Origin: Lamellibrachia satsuma
Lineage: Eukaryota > Annelida > Polychaeta > Sabellida > Siboglinidae
Length of the DNA: 64,000 nt
NCBI GenBank assembly: GCA_033239005.1
Contig: BSQZ01000081.1
Span: forward strand, 391,209-455,208
Direction: 5' to 3'
Part shown: piece by piece, positions 25,635-37,067 of the stretch
Numbering within the stretch: position 1 is the stretch's first letter
Layout of the letters: every line of letters starts with the position of its first letter
The notes under the pieces: model-generated
The model's database searches: none
Seen by the model: the letters and a program-made list of their open reading frames with translations, nothing else
What the model was told of the DNA's origin: nothing
Position numbers and translations under genes: made by a program

Positions 25635-25845
25635 TCCATACGAGATTACCACTGGAGGTAAGACTGTTACGAGATTACCACTGTGGTAAGATGGTTACGA
25701 GATTACCATTAGATGTAAGACGGTTACGAGATTACCACTGGAGGTAAGAATGTTACGAGATTACCACTGGGGTTAGATGGTTACGAGATTACCACTGGAG
25801 GTAAGACTGTTACGAGATTGGAGGTAAGACGAGATTCGTTGTGAG
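25635..25845. repeat. ~27-bp minisatellite
   Basis: About seven units of gttacgagattaccactgg plus aggtaaga. One unit lacks part of the sequence and the last is truncated. The flank 25,850-26,450 holds no recognised gene; its mixed composition would fit an LTR, but no partner was found. Confidence 0.85.
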
Positions 25846-26507
25846 GCGAGCGTGAGTCGGTCTGGAAGGCACCGTGGACCCCGCGTAAGTGACACATTTA
25901 CTCAGGGATTACGTCCAGTTCCCGAAGGGACTTCTACATATTATGAATATGAACATTCCGGCCTAGGCCGCCCGGTACAAAAGACAGTATCCTTCCATTG
26001 TTGACACGTGTAATTATCTGATGGAACCGTGATATGTGTTTTGTAATGTATTCATATGGACAATATAAATAATTTGGCCTAGACCCGTTAAGGTGAACGA
26101 TCCTCCTTATAGGAGTAATGATGCGTTGTACTTATGTTTCATGTGGTTATTTTAGAGATTATCCGCGTTGGAGTTGACGGGCGTTGTGATCACAGTTCAG
26201 GGCGTTATGTCTATGGGTCCTACGGGCAGGAGTTTAGATGCGAGATAGCAAAGTACATTATGTTTGTGTTAAGGTGTCCTCCGCGTGGGAGACGACATAC
26301 GTTATCGTTCCTGTTTATGAATCTATGTTAAGTTATTCTTAATTCAGAATCGCCGAATACTTTCTTATTGTATCATCTAATTTTTAGTATCATTCTTTAC
26401 TATTGGAGAGGGGATATGATTGTACGGCTAGACCGGTAGTATGTATATAAATTATTCCCGGATCGGTGGATAAATTATATTGTTAAACTGATTATATATC
26501 TTGTGAC

Positions 26508-26782
<275 letters not shown>

Positions 26783-27254
26783 CTCAGTAAGTAACTCACC
26801 AGGGATCACTCCTGAACGTTGGTCGGAAGCGCTAAACTCAAACAAGTGGACTCAATAAGATCTGTTTTTCATACTTTTCTTAAAATATGCACTGTTTTCC
26901 AAATGCCACACTTCCATTGAAGCGCGTTGAAAACAATGGAAACTATAGTATTTATAAGCCGGTTGTGTATGCTCTTATATGTGCATATTATATTTGATCT
27001 TATTCAAAAAGGCGAAAAAACAGAAGCCGTGTTGTGGTTGATTATTATAAATACCCTGCGCGTTAACCAGTTGTTATTTTCCAGGGACTGGATCCACAAA
27101 GAGTTCGTACGAACCCTTAATTCATGAAACCGGCCCCTAATACACTCGCGGGAACTGACTTCCACCTCCCCTCCCCCCTCCCACCACCCAGTATTCAACA
27201 GCTTCCGATGCCACTAGTAACCGACGTCACAACGCAGGTCTCCAGCCTGCGATG

Positions 27255-27870
27255 AATGCACAACATCAATACCTGTTTTGCAGCGACGTGCGCTGCCTAG
27301 GCCGACGTGCCCCGCTGCCGCGTGTGCGAGCTGAAACTTCATTAGCGTGTTCATGTAGCTGAAGGGTACGCGAGTGCCGGAATTTGCTGAACCCATATGG
27401 ATGTGGATGTTGCCTTTCTAGTCGACATCACAGCACATTTCAATCAGCTGAACATGCAACTCCAGGGACGAAAGCATTAAATTAACGAATTCTTGCAGTT
27501 CGTCTCCGCTTCCGAGATGAAGTTGCGACTGTTGGAGTTTCAACTGCGGAAATCCAACTCCGCACAATTCTGGATATGCTCATGGAAAACAAACCCGCAT
27601 GTCGGTACGCGTAAATAGCGTTCATTGAGCTGTTAAGACGGCAGTTTGCTGACCGATTAATTGATCTGACGGCTCGAGGCGGCGAGTAGCACCTGGTTCC
27701 AACCCGTTCCACGTCGACGTCGACGCGCGCCGGAAGCCGTGCAGATGGAGCTCATCCAACTACAATGCTCTGTAGCATTCAAAACTAACTTGAAAGAGAT
27801 GCGTGCCGCTTAAAGAGTTCAACGCATGCTCTTGCCGACGGAACAGTTTCCTGGACTAATCAAAAACGTC
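27255..27870 (+). pseudogene. hAT-like (ZBED/GTF2IRD2-type) transposase relic
   Basis: Read across frameshifts, the plus strand gives VRCLGRRAPL, RVCELKLH, then DVAFLVDITAHFNQLNMQLQ followed by G, then EMKLRLLEFQLRKSNSAQF, and finally EAVQMELIQLQC and LPTEQFPGLI. This matches the order of the C-terminal half of hAT-derived ZBED5/GTF2IRD2/SCAND3-like transposases (VRWLSRG, DITxHLNxLNxxLQG, then VQMELIxLQ). In-frame stops and frameshifts mean it is dead. No TIRs were found. The ORF at 27,910-28,338 just downstream is unrecognised. Confidence 0.75.
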
Positions 27871-28352
27871 GTGCTCACTGCGTGTCTGTTTGTTAGCACG
27901 TAGCCTTACGTGTGTAGGGTTCAGCCTACTGTTACGTTTCCCATTGGCGACCATGTTAACGTTTTGCATGATTATAAGAAAACGGGAGCATCAAAAATTC
28001 TGAAACTTCTTTCCTGCCGTTGTCATCATCTCACTGACATGTTGATCGAGTTCTTTTTAACTCTTTTAAAACGGCTGAACATGCCATACCCGTCAATATT
28101 TACCAATTTCTGCATAAATTACTACGCACACGTGCTTTGTGGCGAAAAAATCGCCAAACATCCTTCCGCCTATTTAAATCATCTAAAAATCCACGGTTAC
28201 ACTGCTAACATGTTCTACCAGCAAACTTGCCAATGTGTCTGCTCAGTTGCAGTTAGGTCAGATGATGATTTTTTGAAAATTACACATCTAAAATTACTGT
28301 GCCCTACATTCGTAACACACACCAGGAAGTCTAACTGAGGCATGATCCCTGT

Positions 28353-28790
28353 ATGCAGCTTTTCTCGAAGATGACTTGCAGAAATGCAAGGCGCGGATAT
28401 GATGACGCAGGTGGCGCAGCAGCAGCACTAGGCGCCACACTGATCAAGTTGACCTTAGTCGCATTCGACGAACACGTTATATCAAACACCCCCGACTCCT
28501 GGGAACAAACCGCCATGGACCGGGCCAAGTGGCGTTTCTCCGTGCACAAAGGCTCCATGATATGCGAGCAAGAGCAGCAGCAGAGCAAAGGAGGCAAGCC
28601 AAGAAAGCCCGAGCCAGCAATCCTCAAGATGACGTCCCCTCATCCCCTGTCTCAACTGCCAACGTACCTTCCGTGCACGGATTGGCCTTGTCAGCCATCT
28701 GCGCACTCACCAGATCCAGCCCCAACTACCCCCAGATGGCTAGAGTGGTCCTCGTCGACTCGACGGACGAACATGACATGACATATGAAT
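28353..28790 (+). pseudogene. LINE ORF2 C-terminus with C2H2 zinc finger
   Basis: The frame contains PDSWEQTAMDRAKWRFSVHKG, the conserved W-E-x-x-A-x-D-R-x-x-W motif after the RT domain. One frameshift later it reads CLNCQRTFRARIGLVSHLR then TH, a C2H2 finger (C-x2-C-x12-H-x3-H type) found at the C-terminus of one widespread LINE group. The finger probably helps bind nucleic acid at the target. The RT core is missing. 3' UTR-like sequence (cgactcgacggacgaacatg) follows. Confidence 0.75.
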
Positions 28791-29298
28791 CATACGCGTC
28801 GGAACTGGGGGAGTGGTTAGAGGGTCTTCCTTATTTTTGGTGGATATATGTTAACTATCTATTGCACCCCCTTCCCCCAATCAATATGCTCGCAGAAACC
28901 AACTTCGCCCCCCTCTATATTCAACAGCTTCCGACGCCTATGCGAATATAACCGCAGTTAGAGGGCGAGAGGGTGAATGAGCGGTCCCCCCCCAATGGTG
29001 GCAGATGTGAGCTGGGCAGAGCAAGACTTGCGCGTTCATTACTCTCTGTAATCCGCACGGGGTCACATATTTTGCCCCCACCCCTTTACCCAATGAAAAA
29101 TCTTGTATGTGAATATGTATATTCTTTAATAATAAAATCCAATAATTGCTGCATGGTCATAATAAAAAGTTGATATTCAATACTAATAAATCATATTCGC
29201 ATGCTTGTCACAAATCATCCCACAAATCCCCGGCTGATTGTGTACGCTCGAACCCCCCCCCTTCAAAACTCCGAGGACGGGCTTGTATTCGTGGAAGT

Positions 29299-32200
29299 AC
29301 CAAGCTGCTACACATTGCTGCCACTGCATTAAGTGATGTAGGCACCCAAGCTGCTACACATTGCTGCCACTGCATTAAGTGATGTAGGCGCCCAAGCTGC
29401 TACACATTGCTGCCACTGCCTTAAGTGATGTAGGCGCACAAGCTGCTACACATTGCTGCCACTGCATTAAGTGATGTAGGCACCCAACCTACTACACATT
29501 GCTGCCACTGCATTAAGTGATGTAGGCACCCAAGCTGCTACACATTGCTGCCACTGCATTAAGTGATGTAGGCGCCCAAGCTACTACACATTGCTGCCAC
29601 TGCATTAAGTGATGTAGGCACCCAAGGTACTACACATTTCTGTCACTGCATTAAGTCATGTAGGCGCCCAAGCTGCTACACATTGCTGCCACTGCATTAA
29701 GTGATGTAGGCACCCAAGCTGCTACACATTGCTGCCACTGCATTATGTGATGTAGGCACCCAAGCTACTACACATTGCTGCCACTGCATTAAGTGATGTA
29801 GGCACCCAAGCTGCTACACATTGCTGCCACTGCATTAAGTGATGTAGGCGCCCAAGCTGCTACACATTGCTGCCACTGCATTAAGTGATGTAGGCACCCA
29901 AGGTACTACACATTTCTGTCACTGTATTAAGTGATGTAGGCGCCCAAGCTGCTACACATTGCTGCCACTGCATTAAGTGATGTAGGCACCCAAGCTGCTA
30001 CACATTGCTGCCACTGCATTAAGTGATGTAGGCACCCAAGCTGCTACACATTGCTGCCACTGCATTAAGTGATGTAGGCACCCAAGCTGCTACACATTGC
30101 TGCCACTGCATTAAGTGATGTAGGCGCCCAAGCTGCTACACATTGCTGCCACTGCATTAAGTGATGTAGGCACCCAAGGTACTACACATTTCTGTCACTG
30201 CATTAAGTGGTGTAGGCGCCCAAGCTGCTACACATTGCTGCCACAGCATTAAGTGATGTAGGCACCCAAGTTACTACACATTTCTGTCACTGTATTAAGT
30301 GATGTAGGCACCCAAGCTGCTACACATTGCTGCCACTGCATTAAGTGATGTAGGCACCCAAGCTACTACACATTGCTGCCACTGCATTAAGTGATGTAGG
30401 CACCCAAGCTGCTACACATTGCTGCCACTGCATTAAGTGATGTAGGCACCCAAGCTGCTACACATTGCTGCCACTGCATTAAGTGATGTAGGCACCCAAG
30501 CTGCTACACATTGCTGCCACTGCATTAAGTGGTGTAGGCGCCCAAGCTGCTACACATTGCTGCCACTGCATTAAGTGATGTAGGCACCCAAGGTGCTACA
30601 TATTTCTGTCACTGCATTAAGTGATGTAGGCGCCCAAGCTGCTACACATTGCTGCCACTGCATTAAGTGATGTAGGCACCCAAGGTACTACACATTTCTG
30701 TCACTGTATTAAGTGATGTAGGCGCCCAAGCTGCTACACATTGCTGCCACTGCATTAAGTGATGTAGGCACCCAAGCTGCTACACATTGCTGCCACTGCA
30801 TTAAGTGATGTAGGCACCCAAGCTGCTACACATTGCTGCCACTGCATTAACTGATGTAGGCACCCAAGCTGCTACACATTGCTGCCACTGCATTAAGTGA
30901 TGTAGGCGCCCAAGCTGCTACACATTGCTGCCACTGCATTAAGTGATGTAGGCACCCAAGGTACTACACATTTCTGTCACTGCATTAAGTGGTGTAGGCG
31001 CCCAAGCTGCTACACATTGCTGCCACAGCATTAAGTGATGTAGGCACCCAAGGTACTACACATTTCTGTCACTGTATTAAGTGATGTAGGCACCCAAGCT
31101 GCTACACATTGCTGCCACTGCATTAAGTGATGTAGGCACCCAAGCTACTACACATTGCTGCCACTGCATTAAGTGATGTAGGCACCCAAGCTACTACACA
31201 TTGCTGCCACTGCATTAAGTGATGTAGGCACCCAAGCTGCTACACATTGCTGCCACTGCATTAAGTGATGTAGGCACCCAAGCTGCTACACATTGCTGCC
31301 ACTGCATTAAGTGGTGTAGGCGCCCAAGCTGCTACACATTGCTGCCACTGCATTAAGTGATGTAGGCACCCAAGGTGCTACATATTTCTGTCACTGCATT
31401 AAGTGATGTAGGCGCCCAAGCTGCTACACATTGCTGCCACTGCATTAAGTGATGTAGGCACCCAAGCTGCTACACATTGCTGCCACTGCATTAAGTGATG
31501 TAGGCACCCAAGCTACTACACATTGCTGCCACTGCATTAAGTGATGTAGGCACCCAAGCTGCTACACATTGCTGCCACTGCATTAAGTGATGTAGGCGCC
31601 CAAGCTGCTACACATTGCTGCCACTGCATTAAGTGATGTAGGCACCCAAGGTACTACACATTTCTGTCACTGTATTAAGTGATGTAGGCGCCCAAGCTGC
31701 TACACATTGCTGCCACTGCATTAAGTGATGTAGGCACCCAAGCTGCTACACATTGCTGCCACTGCATTAAGTGATGTAGGCACCCAAGCTGCTACACATT
31801 GCTGCCACTGCATTAAGTGATGTAGGCACCCAAGCTGCTACACAATGCTGCCACTGCATTAAGTGATGTAGGCACCCAAGCTACTACACATTGCTGCCAC
31901 TGCATTAAGTGATGTAGGCACCCAAGCTCCTACACACTGCTGCCACTGCATTAAGTGATGTAGGCACCCAAGCTGCTACACATTGCTGCCACTGCATTAA
32001 GTGATGTAGGCGCCCAAGCTGCTACACATTGCTGCCACTGCATTAAGTGATGTAGGCACCCAAGCTGCTACACATTGCTGCCACTGCATTAAGTGATGTA
32101 GGCACCCAAGCTACTACACATTGCTGTCACTGCATTAAGTGATGTAGGCGCCCAATCTGCTACACATTGCTTGCACTGCATTAAGTGATGTAGGCGCCCA

Positions 32201-32590
32201 AGCTGCTACACATTGCTGCCACTGCATTAAGTGATGTAGACACCCAAGCTACTACACATTGCTGCCACTGCATTAAGTGATGTAGGCGCCCAAACTACTA
32301 CACATTGCTGCCACTGCATTAAGTGATGTAGGCACCCAAGCTGCTACACATTGCTGCCACTGCATTAAGTGATGTAGGCGCCCAAGCTACTACACATTGC
32401 TGCCACTGCATTAAGTGATGTAGGCACCCAAGCTACTACACATTGCTGCCACTGCATTACGTGATGTAGGCACCCAAGCTGCTACACATTGCTGCCATTG
32501 CATTAAGTGATGTAGATACCCAAGCTACTACACATTGCTGCCACTTCATTAAGTGATGTAGGCGCCCAAGCTGCTACACATTGCTATCCT
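29299..32590. repeat. 46-bp satellite, ~71 units, with 782-bp higher-order repeat
   Basis: The unit is about 46 bp and includes tgctacacattgctgccact and ttaagtgatgtaggc. The main variant is ggcacccaag versus ggcgcccaag (CpG). A rarer variant unit (aggtactacacatttctgtc) occurs at 29,624, 29,900, 30,176, 30,268, 30,590, 30,682, 30,958, 31,050, 31,372 and 31,648. Most positions recur 782 bp (17 units) later, as do ccacagcatt (30,241/31,023) and ttaagtggtgtagg. So a 17-unit block was tandemly duplicated. Units abut with no spacers, so it is not a CRISPR array. Confidence 0.95.
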
Positions 32591-32609
32591 GCATGGCGCG
32601 TATTTAAAC

Positions 32610-32770
32610 AAAGTAGGGGAGACAGGGACTAGTTGTACACAGGAGAAAGTTATTACAAATACATGGAGATACCATCGACAGTAGTTAGTTGGGAGTTCAC
32701 CAGCATCCAGGCCTTTGCCTTGGATCAGTTGGATGACAATCTTGTTAAATCATGCGCAATAAATGTATAC
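32610..32770 (+). repeat. LINE 3' UTR-like remnant
   Basis: Similar in part to the LINE 3' UTR at 580-660: both have ccNttggcttgg/ttgccttggat and then aatcttgttaaatc. It lies between two tandem arrays. Identity is low, so this is tentative. Confidence 0.35.
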
Positions 32771-32879
32771 AATAATAGTGATCAATGTCATCCGTAAAAC
32801 GTGGAACACTCGCCATTGTGCGTTTCAAATACCAAAACAAATATGCAAGCTACTCGGTCCAGTGTAGACATATGCTTCT

Positions 32880-33370
32880 CTATGCCGTAGACTGTATGCC
32901 TCTTAGTGCAAGACACTATTGGCCTCACAGTGAAATAAACTGTATGCGTTCCAGTGCAAGAGACTGTAGATCTCCTAATGCAAGAGACTATATGCCTAGT
33001 GCAAGTAGGGTTCACAGTGCAAGAGACTGTAGGTCTAGAGCAAGAGACTGTAGGCCTCACAGTGCATGATACATTAGGCACCACAGTGCAAGATCATGTA
33101 GGCCTCCCAGTGCAAGAGACTGTAGGCCTCACAGTGCATTATACATTAGGCACCACAGTGCAAGGTCATGTAGGCCTCCCAGTGCTAGAGGTTGTGGGTC
33201 TCTGATGTAGGCGCCCAAAGAGAGACTGTAGGCCTACCAGTGCAAAATCATGTAGGCCTCCCAGTGCAAGATATTGTATGTCTCCCAGGGCAAGATTTTG
33301 TATGTCTCACAGTGCAAGATACTGTAGGCCTCCCAGTGGAAGAGCATGTAGATCTCCCAGTGCATGAGCC
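32880..33370. repeat. ~24-bp degenerate minisatellite
   Basis: About twenty diverged units are built on agtgcaagagactgtaggcc. A longer pair (cagtgcatgatacattaggc and cagtgcattatacattaggc, 33,059 and 33,134) shows a local 75-bp duplication. Confidence 0.85.
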
Positions 33371-33959
33371 GTATTTCGGCATTTTAGCTGGACCAATCCT
33401 GTTTATTGGTCTCTTGTAAAATGTTTGCTGCAAATTCCAAACTGTTCATACTATTAATTACAGTATCGAGGGAAATATGACCAAGCAAACTGACAGTTTC
33501 GTGTACTTGTTTGGAACTTTGAGTAAGAACGTAGGAAGTAGAAAGACAGTTGTTAAGAGGAGCGGAAGCACGGGGGAGGGTGGAAGGCATTAGGTGGGAC
33601 AGAAAGTTAAAGAAATAGCTAAAGGAAATGTGTTGGAGACATTTGTGGTACCTGCTTGTGTGTATGTGTTGGTGTTAGGAACAGTTGCATTGACATGGAG
33701 ACAGGTGGAGAAGTTATAGGTCCGGAGAATATGTAGAGCGAAACAAGATGGCAGAAGGAGAAGGGTGAAATTACGAGACGAGATTGGAATGAAAAACACA
33801 TGAAAAGAAAAATAGTTGGAAGTTTGGAAATAAGCTTCGATGGTGGAGAGATTGACAAAGAGAACACGTAAAACCGAAGGAAATAAAGAACAAATTGGTT
33901 TCGGGAGGTTCCTTTCTCAAAAGGAAGGTTCTTTGAGGAAACGGCCCTGCGCTTAGTAC

Positions 33960-34295
33960 TACTGTGTGCTTCAGACACGTGGAGGACAAACAGGAAGATA
34001 GACAGCCAGCTCAGAGGGTTTGAGGGAAGGTGCATCAGACGAATCCTCAGAATAGGCTAGGGGCAGCAAGTGACCAACAAAGAAATCTCCGAACGCACCA
34101 ACATCAACAACATTGTCGATGAAGTGAAACAAAGAAGGTGGATATGATTTGGCCATGTTCTCCGCATCAACAGAAATGGACACCACCTGGGAAAAGGAGA
34201 AGAGGCAGACCACACGGAGAAGAACTGTGGAAGTAGAAATGAAGCGGATTGGGAAGATCTGGAATAAACTCAGCTGGCTGGCCGAAGACTGTGAT
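33960..34295 (+). pseudogene. RTE-like LINE ORF2 C-terminus, upstream part
   Basis: Across frameshifts it reads DTWRTNRKIDSQLRGFEGRC, IRRILRIG, NKEISERTNINNIVDEVKQR then RW, and FGHVLRINRN. This is the post-palm region of RTE-like endonuclease-reverse transcriptases. It then gives RRRTVEVEMKRIGKIWNKLS and WLAED, at which point the 20-bp satellite starts. The true C-terminus (LVGTSRSSWSKEN, stop) lies beyond the satellite at 35,085-35,131. In-frame stops make it a pseudogene. Confidence 0.85.
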
Positions 34296-35080
34296 TGCTC
34301 GACCAAGACCGTGCTGACTCGACCAAGACCGTGCTGGCTCGTCCAAGACCGTGCTGACTCGACCAAGACCCTGCAGGCTCGCCCAAGACCGTGCTGACTC
34401 GACCAAGACCGTGCTGGCTCGCCCAACACCCTGCTAACTCGACCAAGACCGTGCTGGCTCGCCCAAGACCGTGCTGACTCGACCAAGACCGTGCTGACTC
34501 GACCAAGACCGTGCTGGCTCGTCCAAGACCGTGCTGGCTCGTCCAAGACCGTGCTGACTCGACCAAGACCCTGCTGGCTCGTCCAAGACCGTGCTGGCTC
34601 GTCAAAGACCGTGCTGGCTCGCACAACACACTGCTGACTCGACCAAGACCGTGCTGGCTCGCCCAAGACCGTGCTGACTCGACCAAGACCGTGCTGACTC
34701 GACCAAGACCGTGCTGGCTCGTCCAAGACCGTGCTGACTCGACCAAGACCGTGCTGGCTCGACCAAGACCCTGCTGGCTCGTCCAAGACCGTGCTGGCTC
34801 GTCAAAGACCGTGCTGGCTCGCACAACACACTGCTGACTCGACCAAGACCGTACTGGCTCGTCCAAGACCGTGCTGGCTCGACCAAGACCGTGCTGGTTC
34901 GCCCAAGACCGTGCTGACTCGACCAAGACCGTGCTGACTCGACCAAGACCGTGTTGGCTCGCCCAACACCCTGCTGACTCGACCAAGACCGTGCTGGCTC
35001 GTCCAAAACCGTGCTGGCTCGTCCAAGACCGTGCTGGCTCGTCCAAGACCGTGCTGGCTCGTCAAAAACCGTGCTGGACG
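34274..35080. repeat. 20-bp satellite grown inside a LINE frame, ~40 units
   Basis: The unit is gaccaagaccgtgctgactc or gtccaagaccgtgctggctc, in perfect 20-bp register. Translated in the LINE frame, one unit gives WLAQDRA, the conserved motif the LINE has at this very place. A 10-unit (200-bp) block is duplicated: gcacaacacactgctgactc at 34,621 and 34,821, and gtcaaagaccgtgctggctc at 34,601 and 34,801. Since 20 is not a multiple of three, frames rotate, giving long artefactual ORFs on both strands (up to 271 codons). Confidence 0.95.
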
Positions 35081-35135
35081 CAAAAGATTGGTTGGCACAT
35101 CACGCTCCAGTTGGAGCAAAGAGAATTGAGTAAGA
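35081..35135 (+). pseudogene. RTE-like LINE ORF2, last codons
   Basis: Immediately after the 20-bp array the sequence reads GRKRLVGTSRSSWSKEN and stop. This is the expected end of the LINE whose frame stops being readable at 34,290. It shows the array is internal to the LINE. Compare the terminal scrap at 7055-7112. Confidence 0.65.
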
Positions 35136-35249
35136 ATACAAAATGTTTGAATTTTAAAATGATTTTACCACAGTTTGCATTACAAAGTAACTAAGATAAC
35201 AAGTGAAAACCAACATAACGAATATGTGTATGTAATACTTGGTTGTATA

Positions 35250-37051
35250 GTCTCTTTCAGCCGGTGGCTAGAGACCTCTTCTTCTTGAAGGTGTTCAGAG
35301 TAGAAGCTGACACGACTTCTTCAAGGAGTTTGTTTCAGTAATCGATGACACGATTTGTGAAGAAATGTTTGCGGATCTCTGTGCGTGTGTACGTCTTCCT
35401 TAGCTTTAAGCTACGGCCCCTCAGACTGCTGCTACATCGATAGAACAAATGCTTAGGGTTATTCCCATTTAGGCCACTGAGATATTTATATACGTCATGG
35501 AGGTCCGCCTCAAGTCGTCTCTGTTCCAAAGGAACTGATTCGACAAATGTTATGCGAGTTTTGGCGCTCTCTTCTGAACTTTCTCTGATCCATCTATATC
35601 CTTTCTACAGAAGGGGTTCCAAGCAGGCGATGCATATTCAAGCACTGGTCGTATCATTGTTTCATATAAGGTCTTTATTATAGTTTCCTAGATCTCTTCG
35701 TTTAATGTGTATGCATAGTTGAGGCTTTGTCTTATTTTGAGAACTACACATTTAGTAGCATTGAAATTAATAGCCAAGTTTTTGACCAAACTGCAAGTTT
35801 GCTTAGATCATCTTGGAGAGCTTCACAGTCAGCTAATGTAGAAATATTTGAGTAGAGGTTTGTGTCATCAGCAAACATTTTGGCCGTTGTCTTGACTGAG
35901 TCGTGTAGATCATTTATATATTTAAAATAGTAGTGGCCCTAGAATTGAGCCGTGTGGAACCGCACTTCTGAAATTTTTCCATAATGAATGACCATTTCTT
36001 AGGATCACACTCTGCATTCTACCTGCTAGGAAAGATTGGATCCATAATAGCACTTTGCCTTTAATACCATATTGTCTTAATTTCTAAATCAATCTTTTAC
36101 GGTATCAAAGGCCTTTGACAAATCTAAGTAAATTACATCAGTTTCAGCACGGTTATCTGTATTTACAATCCAGTCTTGTGAACATTTTAACAGTTGAGTA
36201 ATGCATGAACATTTGTTTTTGGAAACCATGTTGGTCACAGCTGATAGTATTGTTTGTGTCAGCTAGTTTAAGCAAATTGTCTTGTATAATTCTTTCTAGT
36301 AGTTTAATCACTTGGCTGGTGAGTAACACTGGTATGTAATTGTTGCACTTGTTTCGTGAACTTTTTGTGGCTTGGTGTTACATTCGAATCCCTCCAATCA
36401 TGTGGTATTTGGTTTGTTTGTATGGATTTATTAAATATATAGGCTAGATGAATATCAAAATCTAAGTAATTTCTTAAAACATTTACTTTTAATAGGTCTG
36501 GACCACTAGCTTTGTCTGGTTTCAGTTTTGTTAACTTGGTCCTTACTTCGGTGGGTAAAATGTCTAAATTATACAGTATACATTTTACATCGTTATCTAA
36601 AGTTGGTAAAGAGTGTAATTCTGGTTCATCTGTAAGAACATATATGAAATAATACGTTTGCTTTAGCTTGATCATCTGTGAAGTTTTTTCCTTCATAGTT
36701 AAGATCACCAATTGTTGATGATGATTTGGTAAAGGGTCTAGTGCAGTTCCAGAGTCTTTTATCGTTAACATTTATTTGGTCGACCAACTTTTCTTCATAG
36801 TGCAAATATGCCTCCTCTAAGGCTGTAGCCTGTACTTTTTCTTTTTCTAATTCATTTATTATAAGATCGGCTGAAAGCCCACTTTTATTTGCCACTACAG
36901 GTTTAGCACGTTTACTTTTTGCCTTTTGTACAGATTTGTATATTACCCATGGAGGCTTTAGCTTTATCCCTGTTTTATCTGTTTGAATGGGACATGCTTC
37001 TCCATTAGTTGGGTATAACATTGCTTCAAAATGTTCCCACATTTCAGTCAT
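35250..37051 (-). pseudogene. LINE linker, reverse transcriptase and C-terminus
   Basis: The linker (37,051-36,626, VIYKSVQKAKSKR) is followed by KLKPDKASGPDLLKVNVLRN (36,540-36,470), the start of the RT domain. Further on, across stops, come DLSKAFDT (motif A, about 36,120), SILGPLLF (about 35,945) with H in place of Q in the preceding P-Q-G, and MFADDTNLYS (catalytic F-A-D-D, about 35,876). The end reads RRLEADLHDVYKYLSGLNG and HFFTNRVIDY. Catalytic Asp residues remain, but several stops break the frame. Confidence 0.85.
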
Positions 37052-37067
37052 AAATTTATTATTGTAT

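Noticed and set aside
27910..28338. 142-codon ORF between hAT and LINE relics
   Set aside because: No recognisable domain, no good splice or start evidence; kept only as an unassigned frame.
29299..32590. CRISPR-like look of regularly spaced repeats
   Set aside because: The 46-bp units abut directly without unique spacers, and the genome is eukaryotic. The same holds for the 30-bp array at 7.4 kb.
33971..35194. Long ORFs (up to 271 codons) on both strands
   Set aside because: They are produced by a stop-free 20-bp repeat read in rotating frames; there is no independent start context or domain.
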